Source: Vibrio orientalis CIP 102891 = ATCC 33934 (GTDB lineage: Bacteria > Pseudomonadota > Gammaproteobacteria > Enterobacterales > Vibrionaceae). From it: 64,000 bases of DNA. Where the stretch lies: positions 1,302,001 through 1,366,000 of the forward strand of contig NZ_ACZV01000004.1 in assembly GCF_000176235.1 (NCBI RefSeq), written 5' to 3'. A model generated the notes under the pieces. It saw only the letters and a list, made by a program, of their open reading frames with translations. It had not been told where the DNA came from and did no database searches. This document shows positions 49,420-58,747 of this stretch, one piece after another. Made by a program: the position numbers and the translations under genes. The stretch's first letter is position 1. Every line of letters begins with the position of its first letter.

Positions 49420-51867
49420 CTATTTAGCTAAAGTGTGGAGTAGGTTCTCAGTTGGTTTCACTATCGCGACAATGGTTTCGTCGAGAATGATAGCATTCTC
49501 ATCAATAACGCGCTGATATTCAGCCGCATCCGCCGCCCTGACTGACTCGCCCTTTTTAGCAAGTTCAATCAAAGTGTTGGCTAACTGTGCAATTTTAACC
49601 GTTGCCTGCGCCACTTTTACCGTCTCAACCGAGGCCACATTGTTGGCAAAAATTGGTTCTGCTTGCTGCGCTGCTAAAGCTGCCGTTTGGTAATGTAGCG
49701 CCAGTTTATCTAACGCCGCTTTATCGCCTTTGGCATACTCAGCCACCAGGTCGTTCATTTCATAAACCGATAGGCTTTCAACAGCTAGTGCATCAGCGAA
49801 TCGATTTAAACGTTCGTACTGGTTATAAAGGTCGCCTTTGGTTGGCGTTGAAATCCATTTTTCCCAGTGACGTGCATAGTACTGAGCAGGCTCAATGTAC
49901 TTAGCTAGTGTCTGTAGTGACGTGACATCGGCACCATTGGCAAGACGTTTTAGCATCATGGTCGCATCCGCATGGTGACGCAGACCCAATGAGATCTCAG
50001 ACCAAGTATCCATCACACTCATACGCTGATACATGCTGCGCTCATCGGTAAGTTCTTGGCTTGACCACAAACGCTCTGCAATCGCATAGCTGCGCGGCCA
50101 TAGACGCTGTTCAATGGTCATTGAGTCTAAGTTCTCACCCCAAATAGTGATTTCACCACCCAAGATCAGATCTTTTTCGTCACCTTTTAGCTCAGCAGGA
50201 TAACCGCCATTTGGCTGTGGAATAACGCTGCCTTGCATCGAACTCCCCGCCACTAGCTCACCCGTGGCTGGCCAACGAACATTACCAATAGTCTGATAAC
50301 TACCCTCTTTCAGCTTACCGCCTGCAAACTCATAGTTAAATTCGGTGTACGACATGAAGTTATCGAAATGACCGCGGAATTTCACTCCCGGAACATACTC
50401 TAAGATATGCACTTCTTCACGCGACTTGCCGTTGTAGTCGGTAAAGGCGCGGAATGAGCCATCTGTTGCTTCAATAATGGTTAAGTTACCTTTACGCGGA
50501 CCACCCTTATTACGTGGTTTAACCCAGTCATAAGTTTCAAACTTTTCACCGCTGTGCAACTTGTCATCGACCGTGATACCGGTTGGCATTGGGTCATTGC
50601 GGTAGTGGTAGCTGGTAGGCTGAGGCTGATCAAGGTAATAGCCCGTCGATAATACGCCTTGGTAGCCCTCTTTCGCTGCACGGCCAATGCTGTCATGACC
50701 TCGCCAACTTTGGATAACGATCGACTTAGGTAGGTCTTTATGCCAAATCTCATCCCAGCCAGACATCTTCTTGCCACGTTGTTCAAGCATCTTCTCTACT
50801 TTGGTGTTGAGGTAAGATTGCAGACCGCGTTCGCCATCAAGGTCATTGTCAGCGATAAATTGTTGGATGTTAGGATTGTCTATCCACTGTTGGTAGTTGG
50901 GTTCATCGCCGCCAATGTGGAAATACTCGTCTGGGAACAGATCTACCACCTCATCGAACACGCTTGCTAACATGGTGTAAAGCTCTGGGTTGGTTGGATC
51001 CATTAACGGCTCAAAGACACCCCAAGCACGCTGCTGTGGGTAAGATTGCTCGCCTATTCCCGACATGAGTTCAGGATAAGCATGAGCAACCGCTGAAGCG
51101 TGCCCTGGCAATGAAATTTCAGGAATAACACGAATACCTAGATTGCGCGCATAGTTCACCACATAGCGAATTTCATCTTTGGTGTAGTAGTCGCCGTCAG
51201 CCGTCTCTTGCCAAAGCTTGGTGTAATTATCAAGCTGAATACGGATACCTTGGTCATCCCAGATATGCCAATGGAACACGTTCATTTTCGCCGACGCCAT
51301 CGCATCCAGTTGACGTATGATGACATCAAGTTCGATGAAATGACGTGAAGTATCGTAAGAAACACCACGCCATTTAAAGCGAGGCTCATCTTCAATCGAC
51401 ACCACTGGCACCGAATAACCATTCGCGTCAGTAGTTACCAACTGTAAGAAAGTCTCTAGGCCATGGAATGCCCCGTATGGACGATCTGATGAAATACGAA
51501 CTTGGCCGTTAGTCACTTCAAGCTGATATGACTCATCGCTATCAAGGTTTTGCACTGCATCTTTTGGCCCTTTGCGAATATCAATCACCAAGGTGGCCTC
51601 TTTTTCAGACTCAGCCTGCCAGTGGAGCATTGGCAGGCCTGTCTGACGGTACAAACGTTCCATGGTGCGCTTCGCATTGAATTGCACTCGGTCTGAATCG
51701 TATCCCTTAATAAAAATACTAAATTCTTTGTCGATGCTGACAGTGCCTGAACCTAACTCCACTTCCTGTGGGTAAGGCATAAGGTTAAGGTCAGTGTTCG
51801 GAGCCATAGCCATCGCGTTGGTGCTTAACAGTCCAGAAATCAATAGAGTTAGAGTCGTTCTTTTCAT
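49420..51867 (-). CDS. GH20 beta-N-acetylhexosaminidase, exported
   Basis: This 815-residue protein has a signal peptide (about residues 1-20), a GH20 N-terminal domain (about 30-155) and a catalytic barrel with the Asp-Glu pair in YFHIGGDEPNYQQW (about 316-320). FHWHIWDDQGIRIQLD is also typical. It should release GlcNAc or an oxidised end from chitooligosaccharides in the periplasm by substrate-assisted catalysis. A segment of about 100 residues (about 440-555) interrupts the barrel and is unusual for the family. AAAGGAA lies 7 bases before the ATG. It shares its strand with eda and kdgK. Confidence 0.92.
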   Translation of the reverse strand: MKRTTLTLLISGLLSTNAMAMAPNTDLNLMPYPQEVELGSGTVSIDKEFSIFIKGYDSDRVQFNAKRTMERLYRQTGLPMLHWQAESEKEATLVIDIRKGPKDAVQNLDSDESYQLEVTNGQVRISSDRPYGAFHGLETFLQLVTTDANGYSVPVVSIEDEPRFKWRGVSYDTSRHFIELDVIIRQLDAMASAKMNVFHWHIWDDQGIRIQLDNYTKLWQETADGDYYTKDEIRYVVNYARNLGIRVIPEISLPGHASAVAHAYPELMSGIGEQSYPQQRAWGVFEPLMDPTNPELYTMLASVFDEVVDLFPDEYFHIGGDEPNYQQWIDNPNIQQFIADNDLDGERGLQSYLNTKVEKMLEQRGKKMSGWDEIWHKDLPKSIVIQSWRGHDSIGRAAKEGYQGVLSTGYYLDQPQPTSYHYRNDPMPTGITVDDKLHSGEKFETYDWVKPRNKGGPRKGNLTIIEATDGSFRAFTDYNGKSREEVHILEYVPGVKFRGHFDNFMSYTEFNYEFAGGKLKEGSYQTIGNVRWPATGELVAGSSMQGSVIPQPNGGYPAELKGDEKDLILGGEITIWGENLDSMTIEQRLWPRSYAIAERLWSSQELTDERSMYQRMSVMDTWSEISLGLRHHADATMMLKRLANGADVTSLQTLAKYIEPAQYYARHWEKWISTPTKGDLYNQYERLNRFADALAVESLSVYEMNDLVAEYAKGDKAALDKLALHYQTAALAAQQAEPIFANNVASVETVKVAQATVKIAQLANTLIELAKKGESVRAADAAEYQRVIDENAIILDETIVAIVKPTENLLHTLAK

Positions 51868-51903
51868 ACGAGTATTCCTTTAATTTTTAACTTTTGATTT
51901 CGG

Positions 51904-52533
51904 TTATGCGACTAGCTCGACAGCTTCACGCACCAAACGACCAATCTCATCCCACTGCTCATTTTCAATCAGGCTTGGTGCAACCATCCATGTACCGCCA
52001 CAGCAAACTACGCGGTCAATCGCTAGGTAGTCATTGACGTTACCTTTACCAATACCACCGGTTGGCATAAGAGAAACATCCACATAAGGAGCCAGTAGTG
52101 ACTTAACCATTGGCACGCCACCGGACGCTTCAGCCGGGAAGAATTTAAGGAAGTTAAGACCTAGCTCTAGCGCTTGCTCAACCTGACTTGGGTTATTCAC
52201 CCCAGGTACGATTGGCATACCGATCTCTTGACAGTAACGCACGGTGTTTGGGTTAAGACCTGGCGCAACCACAAACTCAGAGCCGGCGGCTTTCGCCTGA
52301 TCCACTTGTTCAGCATTTAGCACAGTACCAGCGCCGACACACATTTCAGGGTACGCATCGCTCATCGCCTTAATCGATGCCGCCGCTGCTTCAGTGCGGA
52401 AGGTCACTTCAGCCACAGGTAGGCCATTGTCGACTAACACTTTGGCCAGTGGAATCGCGTGCTCAACTTTGTTGATTTGAATTACAGGGATTACTTTGAA
52501 CTGCTTGAGTTTATTGATCATTTCGTTTGTCAT
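51904..52533 (-). CDS. eda: KDPG aldolase
   Basis: This 209-residue class I aldolase cleaves 2-keto-3-deoxy-6-phosphogluconate to pyruvate and glyceraldehyde-3-phosphate. The Schiff-base Lys lies in FLKFFPAEASGGV (about 132), and the catalytic Glu in VAEVTFRTEAA (about 43). It follows kdgK after 22 bases. This Eda copy, together with KdgK, would finish KDG breakdown. Confidence 0.95.
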   Translation of the reverse strand: MTNEMINKLKQFKVIPVIQINKVEHAIPLAKVLVDNGLPVAEVTFRTEAAAASIKAMSDAYPEMCVGAGTVLNAEQVDQAKAAGSEFVVAPGLNPNTVRYCQEIGMPIVPGVNNPSQVEQALELGLNFLKFFPAEASGGVPMVKSLLAPYVDVSLMPTGGIGKGNVNDYLAIDRVVCCGGTWMVAPSLIENEQWDEIGRLVREAVELVA

Positions 52534-52555
52534 TGTTTTTTACCAATCAAAAAAT

Positions 52556-53497
52556 TTAAGAAAGAGTGAGGTGCGCCATTGCTGACTTTGGAATGATCGC
52601 ACCTGAATATTGAATTACCGTTGAAGCCAATTGGTGGCCTAATGTCGCAGACTCAGCTTGAGTCTGACCCGTTAGGCGCGCCGCTAAGTAACCAGCGGCA
52701 AAAGAGTCACCCGCCGCGCAAGTGTCGGCCACATTTGCGACACGCTCAGCGCTGACGTAGGCATACTCAAACTCTTGCCCTTGTTGCCAAATCACTTTGC
52801 ACGGTTCGCAGCCACGTTTAATCACGGTCTCTTTGCAACCAAAGCGGGCACTGCGCTGCTCAACGCTTTCGTCGACTCCCCACACAAGCTGATCATCATC
52901 TTCCGTGATCAGCGCAATATCGACGATAGGCAACAGTTGGCTATACCAATGCTGCGCTTGTTGGGTATTCCACAGCTGTGGACGGAAGTTGTTATCAAAA
53001 ATGACTTGACCACCCGCCTGTGAAAATGCCATTAACGCCTCAATAAGCCGCACCTTACTTTCATCATCAAGAATCGCTAAGCTAATGCCGCTGAGGTAAA
53101 CAGAATGGAGCTCAGCGTGAGCCATCGCCTGCTCTAACTTGCTCAACTCACTGGCAGAGAAGTAGCTTTTCACTGCCGCGCTGTCTCGCCAGTACATAAA
53201 ACTGCGTTCACCTTGCTGATCTGTTTCAACCATGTACAAACCCGGCAGTTTGTCGCGGTATTGCTCAACAAGAGCCGTATTGATGCCTTCTTGTTGCCAA
53301 GCGGAGATAAGCTGCTGAGAAAGAGAGTCCTCGCCTAAGCCTGTCGCATAAGAAACAGAAACGGGGGTGTTTTCAGTTAAGCGGGATAAATACAGTGCGG
53401 TGTTAAGTGTGTCGCCGCCAAACCCTTTTTTGAGAGGAAGGCCGCTAAGTTCGATCATGCACTCACCAAAGAATGCGATATGAAGAGGATTTGTCAT
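52556..53497 (-). CDS. kdgK: 2-keto-3-deoxygluconate kinase
   Basis: This PfkB-family sugar kinase phosphorylates KDG to KDPG. Its 313 residues show the N-terminal GFGGDTLNTALYLSRL substrate motif and the C-terminal DTCAAGDSFAAGYLA with the catalytic Asp (about 266). The KDG assignment rests on the adjacent eda. It lies between the symporter and eda genes on the minus strand. Confidence 0.9.
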   Translation of the reverse strand: MTNPLHIAFFGECMIELSGLPLKKGFGGDTLNTALYLSRLTENTPVSVSYATGLGEDSLSQQLISAWQQEGINTALVEQYRDKLPGLYMVETDQQGERSFMYWRDSAAVKSYFSASELSKLEQAMAHAELHSVYLSGISLAILDDESKVRLIEALMAFSQAGGQVIFDNNFRPQLWNTQQAQHWYSQLLPIVDIALITEDDDQLVWGVDESVEQRSARFGCKETVIKRGCEPCKVIWQQGQEFEYAYVSAERVANVADTCAAGDSFAAGYLAARLTGQTQAESATLGHQLASTVIQYSGAIIPKSAMAHLTLS

Positions 53498-53556
53498 TGC
53501 GAGGCTAACCTTGTCAGAGAAGGTGGCTCATTGGGCCACCTAGTTTGAGTGTCTAA

Positions 53557-55077
53557 CTATGATGCGCTTTGCGCGGCTTTGCGGTTCTCAAGAGACGGGT
53601 CTTGTTCTAACTGACCATCATCTGATAACTCCATCTCCATCAGAGCGCGTTCATCATCAAGAATTGCGCGAGCCATCTCTGGTGTTACTTGATTTGCCGG
53701 AGTAAGCAAGCTCACTACCACACCTAGCGTCAGAGCAAACAGACATGATGGGATGACAGGGTTACCCCAGAAAGCCGTTAGGTCAGCATTAAGCATTACC
53801 GTGAATGAAGCAATTGATGCACCCGCTAGCGTCGCCAACGCACCTTGCCAGTTGTAACGTCTCCAGAAGCGACCTAGCATTCCACACACAAACATGCCTG
53901 ACATGACCGTTGAAATCATCTTAGTGATGTAGCTGATGATGTCATTCGACGTTAGAGCGAACAGCAGTGCAAAGCCAATCACAACCACAAGAGCAAGACG
54001 AGAGTAGTTGAGCATCGACTCTTTGTTTGGTACACGACCTGTGAACATCACGTATACGTCACGCAATAGAATCGATACACCGGCAATCGCATCAGAACTT
54101 GCACTCGACATCGTCGCAGAAAGACCAGCGATAAGAACAATCATACCAATACCGACAGGTAGAACCGTCGCCGCGATGTATGGGAAAGAGAAATTCGGAT
54201 TATCCAATGTTGGGTCAATCGCATGGGCAGCCATACCGATGATTGCAGGAATGATTGAGAAGAATAGGTAAAGGATGCCTGAAGCAACAAACGAGCGACG
54301 AATCGTAGACACATCTTTACCAGAGTAGATGCGCTGACGGAATGATGGAGTAGCCAGTACGCCGACACCAATCACTACCGCGAGAGAGATTGCCGGTAGC
54401 AGGCCGAGTTTTTCAATCGCAAGGAAGCTAGTTGCTGCAGGGTCCATAGCTTCGTATAGATTATCTAGGCCACCAATATGCTGCACTGAAAGCACCGCCA
54501 TTAGGATGAAACCAACGAACAAGATGATTGCTTGAATGGTATCAGTCCAAACTACCGCAGTGTAACCGCCAATAACAACATAGATAGTAAATGCCGCTGC
54601 AATCACCATTTTCGCGGTACTAAGCTCAATATCCGCAATCCACGCGAGGTACATACCGCCACCAAGGATGTGCGCGCCTAACCAACCAATAGAGGCGATG
54701 AAAATGAGCAAGCCAACGACGTTTTTGACGATGCGATTGGCACCGACATAGTAGGCCAGCTCTTCACTCATCGTCATGAAATTGAGTTTACGTACTGGCG
54801 CAAACCATAGCGCGAGTAACAAAATACCAATGGCACCGCCGATGCCATAAAGTGCACCAGCCCAACCATTGGCGTAACCAAAGCCAACCGCGCCCATACT
54901 TGAGCCTGTGCCAACCATGGTTGCAACCGTGGTACCTAAAACAAGAAACAGAGGAAGGCCACGGCCACCTAATAGAAAATCTTCACCTGATTTTTGGTTA
55001 CGAGAAACGAACCAACCAAGCCAGATTAAAAACAGGACATAGGCGCCAAAGCCAGTAAGAAACAGTGTGCTATTCAT
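53557..55077 (-). CDS. Sodium:solute symporter
   Basis: This 506-residue inner-membrane protein of the SSS family has about 13 helices. Landmarks include GGRGLPLFLVLGTTVATMVGTGSSMGAVGFGYANG, YVVIGGYTAVVWTDTIQA and the Na+-site region LSATMSSASSDAIAGVS. Gene context (GH20, deacylase, kdgK, eda) points to uptake of N-acetylglucosaminic acid or a like sugar acid. AGAGGTG precedes the ATG. A 216-base gap upstream may hold its own promoter. Confidence 0.87.
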   Translation of the reverse strand: MNSTLFLTGFGAYVLFLIWLGWFVSRNQKSGEDFLLGGRGLPLFLVLGTTVATMVGTGSSMGAVGFGYANGWAGALYGIGGAIGILLLALWFAPVRKLNFMTMSEELAYYVGANRIVKNVVGLLIFIASIGWLGAHILGGGMYLAWIADIELSTAKMVIAAAFTIYVVIGGYTAVVWTDTIQAIILFVGFILMAVLSVQHIGGLDNLYEAMDPAATSFLAIEKLGLLPAISLAVVIGVGVLATPSFRQRIYSGKDVSTIRRSFVASGILYLFFSIIPAIIGMAAHAIDPTLDNPNFSFPYIAATVLPVGIGMIVLIAGLSATMSSASSDAIAGVSILLRDVYVMFTGRVPNKESMLNYSRLALVVVIGFALLFALTSNDIISYITKMISTVMSGMFVCGMLGRFWRRYNWQGALATLAGASIASFTVMLNADLTAFWGNPVIPSCLFALTLGVVVSLLTPANQVTPEMARAILDDERALMEMELSDDGQLEQDPSLENRKAAQSAS

Positions 55078-55155
55078 CGAACACCTCTTGGGAAAAATCC
55101 GTATTAATTTCGATTTATTACAACAGCAGCAATTAAATCTTATTCCTATATAAAC

Positions 55156-55248
55156 AGTTAGAAATGAAATATATATTTAACTAACCATTTATAGCGCTGT
55201 TGCTTATTTTATTATTGTAGGAGAGGAAGCGCCGAGATAATTCTAACA
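55156..55248. promoter_or_regulatory. Pair of GTTAGAA motifs upstream of the symporter gene
   Basis: AGTTAGAA (55156-55163) and its inverse TTCTAACA (55241-55248) flank an AT-rich stretch before the symporter ATG. The same motif pair occurs at 57287-57353. They could be sites for the RpiR-type regulator. Confidence 0.35.
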
Positions 55249-55293
55249 GGGATAAGAAATACCCCGGCACTTGATACTAAATATTTGTGATAT

Positions 55294-55686
55294 TTATCGA
55301 CGATCTTCACGGTAGCAAGTCACGTCAACTTCTACCTTAACGTCAACCACAAGATCACACACCATACAGATACGCGCTGGCGGGTGCTCACCGAAGAACT
55401 CTTTAAATACTTTGTTGAACGATTGGAAGTAACGAGAATCCGTCAGTACAACTTTGACGTGTACGACGTCTGCCAATGTGTAGCCAGCTTCTTGCATGAT
55501 GTCGACGCAGTTTTGAATGGCTAGGCGAGATTGATCAACGATACCACCTTCAACCACTTCACCGTCCGTCATTGGCGTTTGGCCCGATACGTATAGGAAG
55601 CCACCCGCTTCCGTTGCACGAGCAAATGGAAGATGTTGACCGCCAGTACCTGTTCCACCTTCTACACCATAACGCTTAATAGACAT
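55294..55686 (-). CDS. RidA-family enamine/imine deaminase
   Basis: This 130-residue protein of the YjgF/RidA family keeps the key Arg and Glu in PPARICMVCDLVVDVKVEVDVTCY, the pair that hydrolyses reactive enamines and imines. YVSGQTPM and AIQNCVDIMQEAGYTLADVVHVKVVLTD are also typical. In this cluster it would clear enamine made by the PLP-dependent deaminase encoded across the divergent promoter. TGGAGAAG lies before the ATG. Confidence 0.9.
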   Translation of the reverse strand: MSIKRYGVEGGTGTGGQHLPFARATEAGGFLYVSGQTPMTDGEVVEGGIVDQSRLAIQNCVDIMQEAGYTLADVVHVKVVLTDSRYFQSFNKVFKEFFGEHPPARICMVCDLVVDVKVEVDVTCYREDRR

Positions 55687-55752
55687 ATTCTTCTCCAGTA
55701 TTTCAAAATTTAATTAATATAAGTAATGTTTTATATTTATCGTGGTAATTAT

Positions 55753-57186
55753 TTATCTTCTATAAATAAACTTACCATTTCTATTTTCGCTAACATTGCC
55801 TTCAAAATAAGACAGTTCGCCATTTACAAATACAGATTCAATACCTTTTGCCATTGAAATTGGATTTTCAAAAGTTGCGGTATCTTTAATTGTATTTGGA
55901 TTAAATAAAACTAAGTCTGCAAATGCACCGACACGAATTTCACCACGACCTTGTAGGTTGTATCGTTTCGCCGACATGCCAGTCATTTTGTGAATCGCTT
56001 CTGCCAGCGGGAACAATTTTTCCTCTCGGCAGTAGTGGCCTAACACTTTCGGGAAAGTACCCCACAAACGTGGATGCGGATGCGGATCATTAGGTAGGCC
56101 ATCAGAGCCGACCATAGTCAGTTTGTACTTAAGTACGCGCTTAACATCGTTTTCATCCATGCAGTGATAGACGGCCCCTGCGGGTTGCAGCGCTTTAGCC
56201 GCTTCCATGATCGGTAAGTCCATCTCTTGCGCAATTTGTTTAAGCACTTTGCCTGCGTGCTCAGGGTGAGACTCAGACCAAGTGATGAAAATGTCGAAAT
56301 CTTCCGTCACTTGCTTTAGATCGAGGGTTGATGAGCTCGCGGAGTACGGGTAACAGTCACATGATACATCTTGGTGCTGTGAAACCTTGTCCATCAAGTC
56401 GAGCACTTCTACTGTGCGGCCCCAATTACCGGCTCCTGCGCACTTCAAATGAGAAATAACCACCGGAACCTTAGCGAACTGACCGGTTTCAAACGCTTCT
56501 TCCATCGCCGCGATGATTTCTTCAAATTCGGTTCGCATGTGGGTGGTGTAAATACCACCGTGTTCACCAAGAATTTGAGCTAAACGCATTACCTCATCGG
56601 CGTTCGCTTGTTTAGCACTGGCATACGCTAAGCCAGAGCTCAAACCCAAAGCGCCTTCCGACATAGCTTGATCGAGCGCAGCGCGCATCTGAGTAATCTC
56701 TTCATCCGTTGCTGTGCGCTGCAGATCATCCATTACGTTATTACGCAATGCAGTATGGCCGACTAGCGCCGCCACATTCACTGCTGGCTTCGCTTCTTCT
56801 ACCGCTTTGGCATAAGTAGCAAAAGTTGGGTATTTAAAATCTTGCTGGCTACCTAATAGGTTCATTGGATCAGGCGGATCACCTGCAAGCACAACCGGGC
56901 TTGCGCTAATACCGCAGTTACCGACAATCACTGTCGTCACACCTTGGCTAATCTTTGGTAGACACTCAGGAAAACGAATCACATTGGTATCGTCATGAGT
57001 GTGTACATCAATAAAGCCCGGAGCAATCGCCAGCCCTTGCCCATTAATGACCTGTTTCGCTTGTGCTTCTCCTAGCTGACCAATCTGCTCAATACGATCA
57101 TGACGAATTGCGATATCAGCCATGTATGACTGGGCGCCGGTACCGTCAAAGACATCTACACTTTTGATAATGGTATCGAACAACAT
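55753..57186 (-). CDS. D-aminoacylase-family amidohydrolase, likely N-acetyl-glucosaminate deacetylase
   Basis: This 477-residue amidohydrolase of the N-acyl-D-amino-acid deacylase type shows the HTHDD metal motif (about 62-66), NCGISASPV, YTTHMRTE, SHLKCAG and a late GSDGLPNDPHPH. The family removes acyl groups from D-configured amino acids. N-acetyl-D-glucosaminic acid is chemically such a compound, and kdgK, eda, GH20 and the symporter nearby favour it. A true D-amino-acid substrate remains possible. AAAGGG precedes the ATG. It heads the minus-strand cluster. Confidence 0.85.
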   Translation of the reverse strand: MLFDTIIKSVDVFDGTGAQSYMADIAIRHDRIEQIGQLGEAQAKQVINGQGLAIAPGFIDVHTHDDTNVIRFPECLPKISQGVTTVIVGNCGISASPVVLAGDPPDPMNLLGSQQDFKYPTFATYAKAVEEAKPAVNVAALVGHTALRNNVMDDLQRTATDEEITQMRAALDQAMSEGALGLSSGLAYASAKQANADEVMRLAQILGEHGGIYTTHMRTEFEEIIAAMEEAFETGQFAKVPVVISHLKCAGAGNWGRTVEVLDLMDKVSQHQDVSCDCYPYSASSSTLDLKQVTEDFDIFITWSESHPEHAGKVLKQIAQEMDLPIMEAAKALQPAGAVYHCMDENDVKRVLKYKLTMVGSDGLPNDPHPHPRLWGTFPKVLGHYCREEKLFPLAEAIHKMTGMSAKRYNLQGRGEIRVGAFADLVLFNPNTIKDTATFENPISMAKGIESVFVNGELSYFEGNVSENRNGKFIYRR

Positions 57187-57364
57187 TGTTTACCCTTTCG
57201 TCTCTCGTTTGCATGAGTTCATATTAATAATCCCCACAACAAAATCAGTGATAAAACACACAAAACATTCAGATTTGTTTGATAGTTTCTAACATGAGAA
57301 TTAAGATAGATAGCAACAAACACTAAAAATCAAACACTTATTGAATGTTAGAAGTGAGCTTGCG
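57187..57364. promoter_or_regulatory. Divergent control region of the amino-sugar-acid cluster
   Basis: These 178 AT-rich bases lie between the divergent deacetylase and PLP-enzyme genes. They contain TTCTAACAT (57287-57295) and its inverse ATGTTAGAA (57345-57353), the second copy lying within 25 bases of the ATG at 57365. They are a plausible place for control by the RpiR-type protein. Confidence 0.45.
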
Positions 57365-58636
57365 ATGACAAATCAACACACAAACTGTGATAAAAACTAT
57401 CATACAGATCACATCACCCTGCCGGGTAGTGGAGAAAAATCCCAACCTTTTCAGTCGGCTACGAGGGGTAAATTCAGTTTAATTGATGATGAAATCAGCT
57501 TACCGGCTGCTGTGATTCAGCAATCACGATTAATGAATAACCTCGATTGGATGCAGCGATTTGCGGCGAAACACAACGTAAAGCTCTGTCCGCATGGCAA
57601 AACCACCATGACACCGGACTTCTTCCGTCAGCAGCTAGAGCACGGAGCTTGGGGAATCACCGTTGCGACAGCGGCGCAGGCTCAGATTGCCGCGATGGTT
57701 GGCGCAAAACAGATCATTATTGCCAATCAAGTGATCGGCAAAGCGAATATGGCGATCCTTGCTGACCTCATCGAACAGCAAGGCGTAGAGATCTACATCT
57801 GCGTGGATTCCAAACTTAACGTTAATGCTCTGGGTGCCTTTTTCGCCCAGCGCCAAGTGACGCTGAATCTGTTGATCGAGTTTGGTGTCGAGGGTGGTCG
57901 CTGTGGGTGTCGTAATGAAGATCAAGTCGCCGAGATGGCTCAAGCGATCAACAAACACCATTATCTGTCACTACGTGGTATCGAAGTCTATGAAGGTGTA
58001 ATCGGTGGTGACAATGCTGAACAAACCATTCGTGCCTTCTTAACTCAAGCGCTAACACTGACGCGATCATTAAAGAGCGATCAGCTAATCATACACAAGC
58101 CAATCGTTACTGGTGCGGGCTCAGCTTGGTACGACGTAGTATCAGAATGCTTAGCCAACCTAGAGGATGTTGAGGCAATCATCCGCCCAGGCTGTTACGC
58201 CATCCATGACACAGGGATCTATCTCGAAGCGCAAAATAAAGTCATTGCTCGCGCGAAAAAAAACCAAGGCGCTGCCTGTGACCTTGGCGGCGACCTGCAA
58301 TCTTCATTAGAAGTTTGGGCTCATGTGATTTCACGTCCTGAACCGAATAAGATTGTTGCCGGGCTGGGCAAGCGTGATGTCGCTTTTGATGCAGGGCTGC
58401 CCATAGCGGAAAGAGCCTATCGAGATGGCCAACCCATCGAGGTAGGTAAGGCAGTGACGACGGCGGTGATGGACCAGCATGCCTTTATTGAAATTGAGGC
58501 TGATAGCCAACTTAATGTCGGTGACATCATCGCGTTTTCTACCTCACACCCATGCCTAACGATCGATAAATGGCGCTCGATTGCGATTTGTGACGACGAA
58601 TATAACATCACACATTGGGTCGAGACTCGTTTCTAA
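57365..58636 (+). CDS. DSD1/D-threonine-aldolase-like PLP enzyme, possible glucosaminate deaminase
   Basis: This 423-residue fold-III PLP enzyme has its PLP lysine in LCPHGKTTMTPDFF (about residue 80) and a C-terminal metal-site segment (STSHPCLTID) like eukaryotic D-serine dehydratase. Close relatives are annotated amino acid deaminase or D-threonine aldolase. In this cluster, removing the amino group of D-glucosaminic acid with loss of water would give KDG, the KdgK substrate. That is inference from context. The ATG at 57365 is chosen over a TTG at 57341. The rpiR-type gene follows after 111 bases. Confidence 0.8.
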   Translation: MTNQHTNCDKNYHTDHITLPGSGEKSQPFQSATRGKFSLIDDEISLPAAVIQQSRLMNNLDWMQRFAAKHNVKLCPHGKTTMTPDFFRQQLEHGAWGITVATAAQAQIAAMVGAKQIIIANQVIGKANMAILADLIEQQGVEIYICVDSKLNVNALGAFFAQRQVTLNLLIEFGVEGGRCGCRNEDQVAEMAQAINKHHYLSLRGIEVYEGVIGGDNAEQTIRAFLTQALTLTRSLKSDQLIIHKPIVTGAGSAWYDVVSECLANLEDVEAIIRPGCYAIHDTGIYLEAQNKVIARAKKNQGAACDLGGDLQSSLEVWAHVISRPEPNKIVAGLGKRDVAFDAGLPIAERAYRDGQPIEVGKAVTTAVMDQHAFIEIEADSQLNVGDIIAFSTSHPCLTIDKWRSIAICDDEYNITHWVETRF

Positions 58637-58747
58637 CCCAGCTCGCTTTAGTCACCCTACTTTTTGGGTATACTAATCAGCAAAGTTTTGGTGGCGCATA
58701 ATCGAACCTTGGTTATACACCACCAGCAATAAGAATAGGAAAATACG

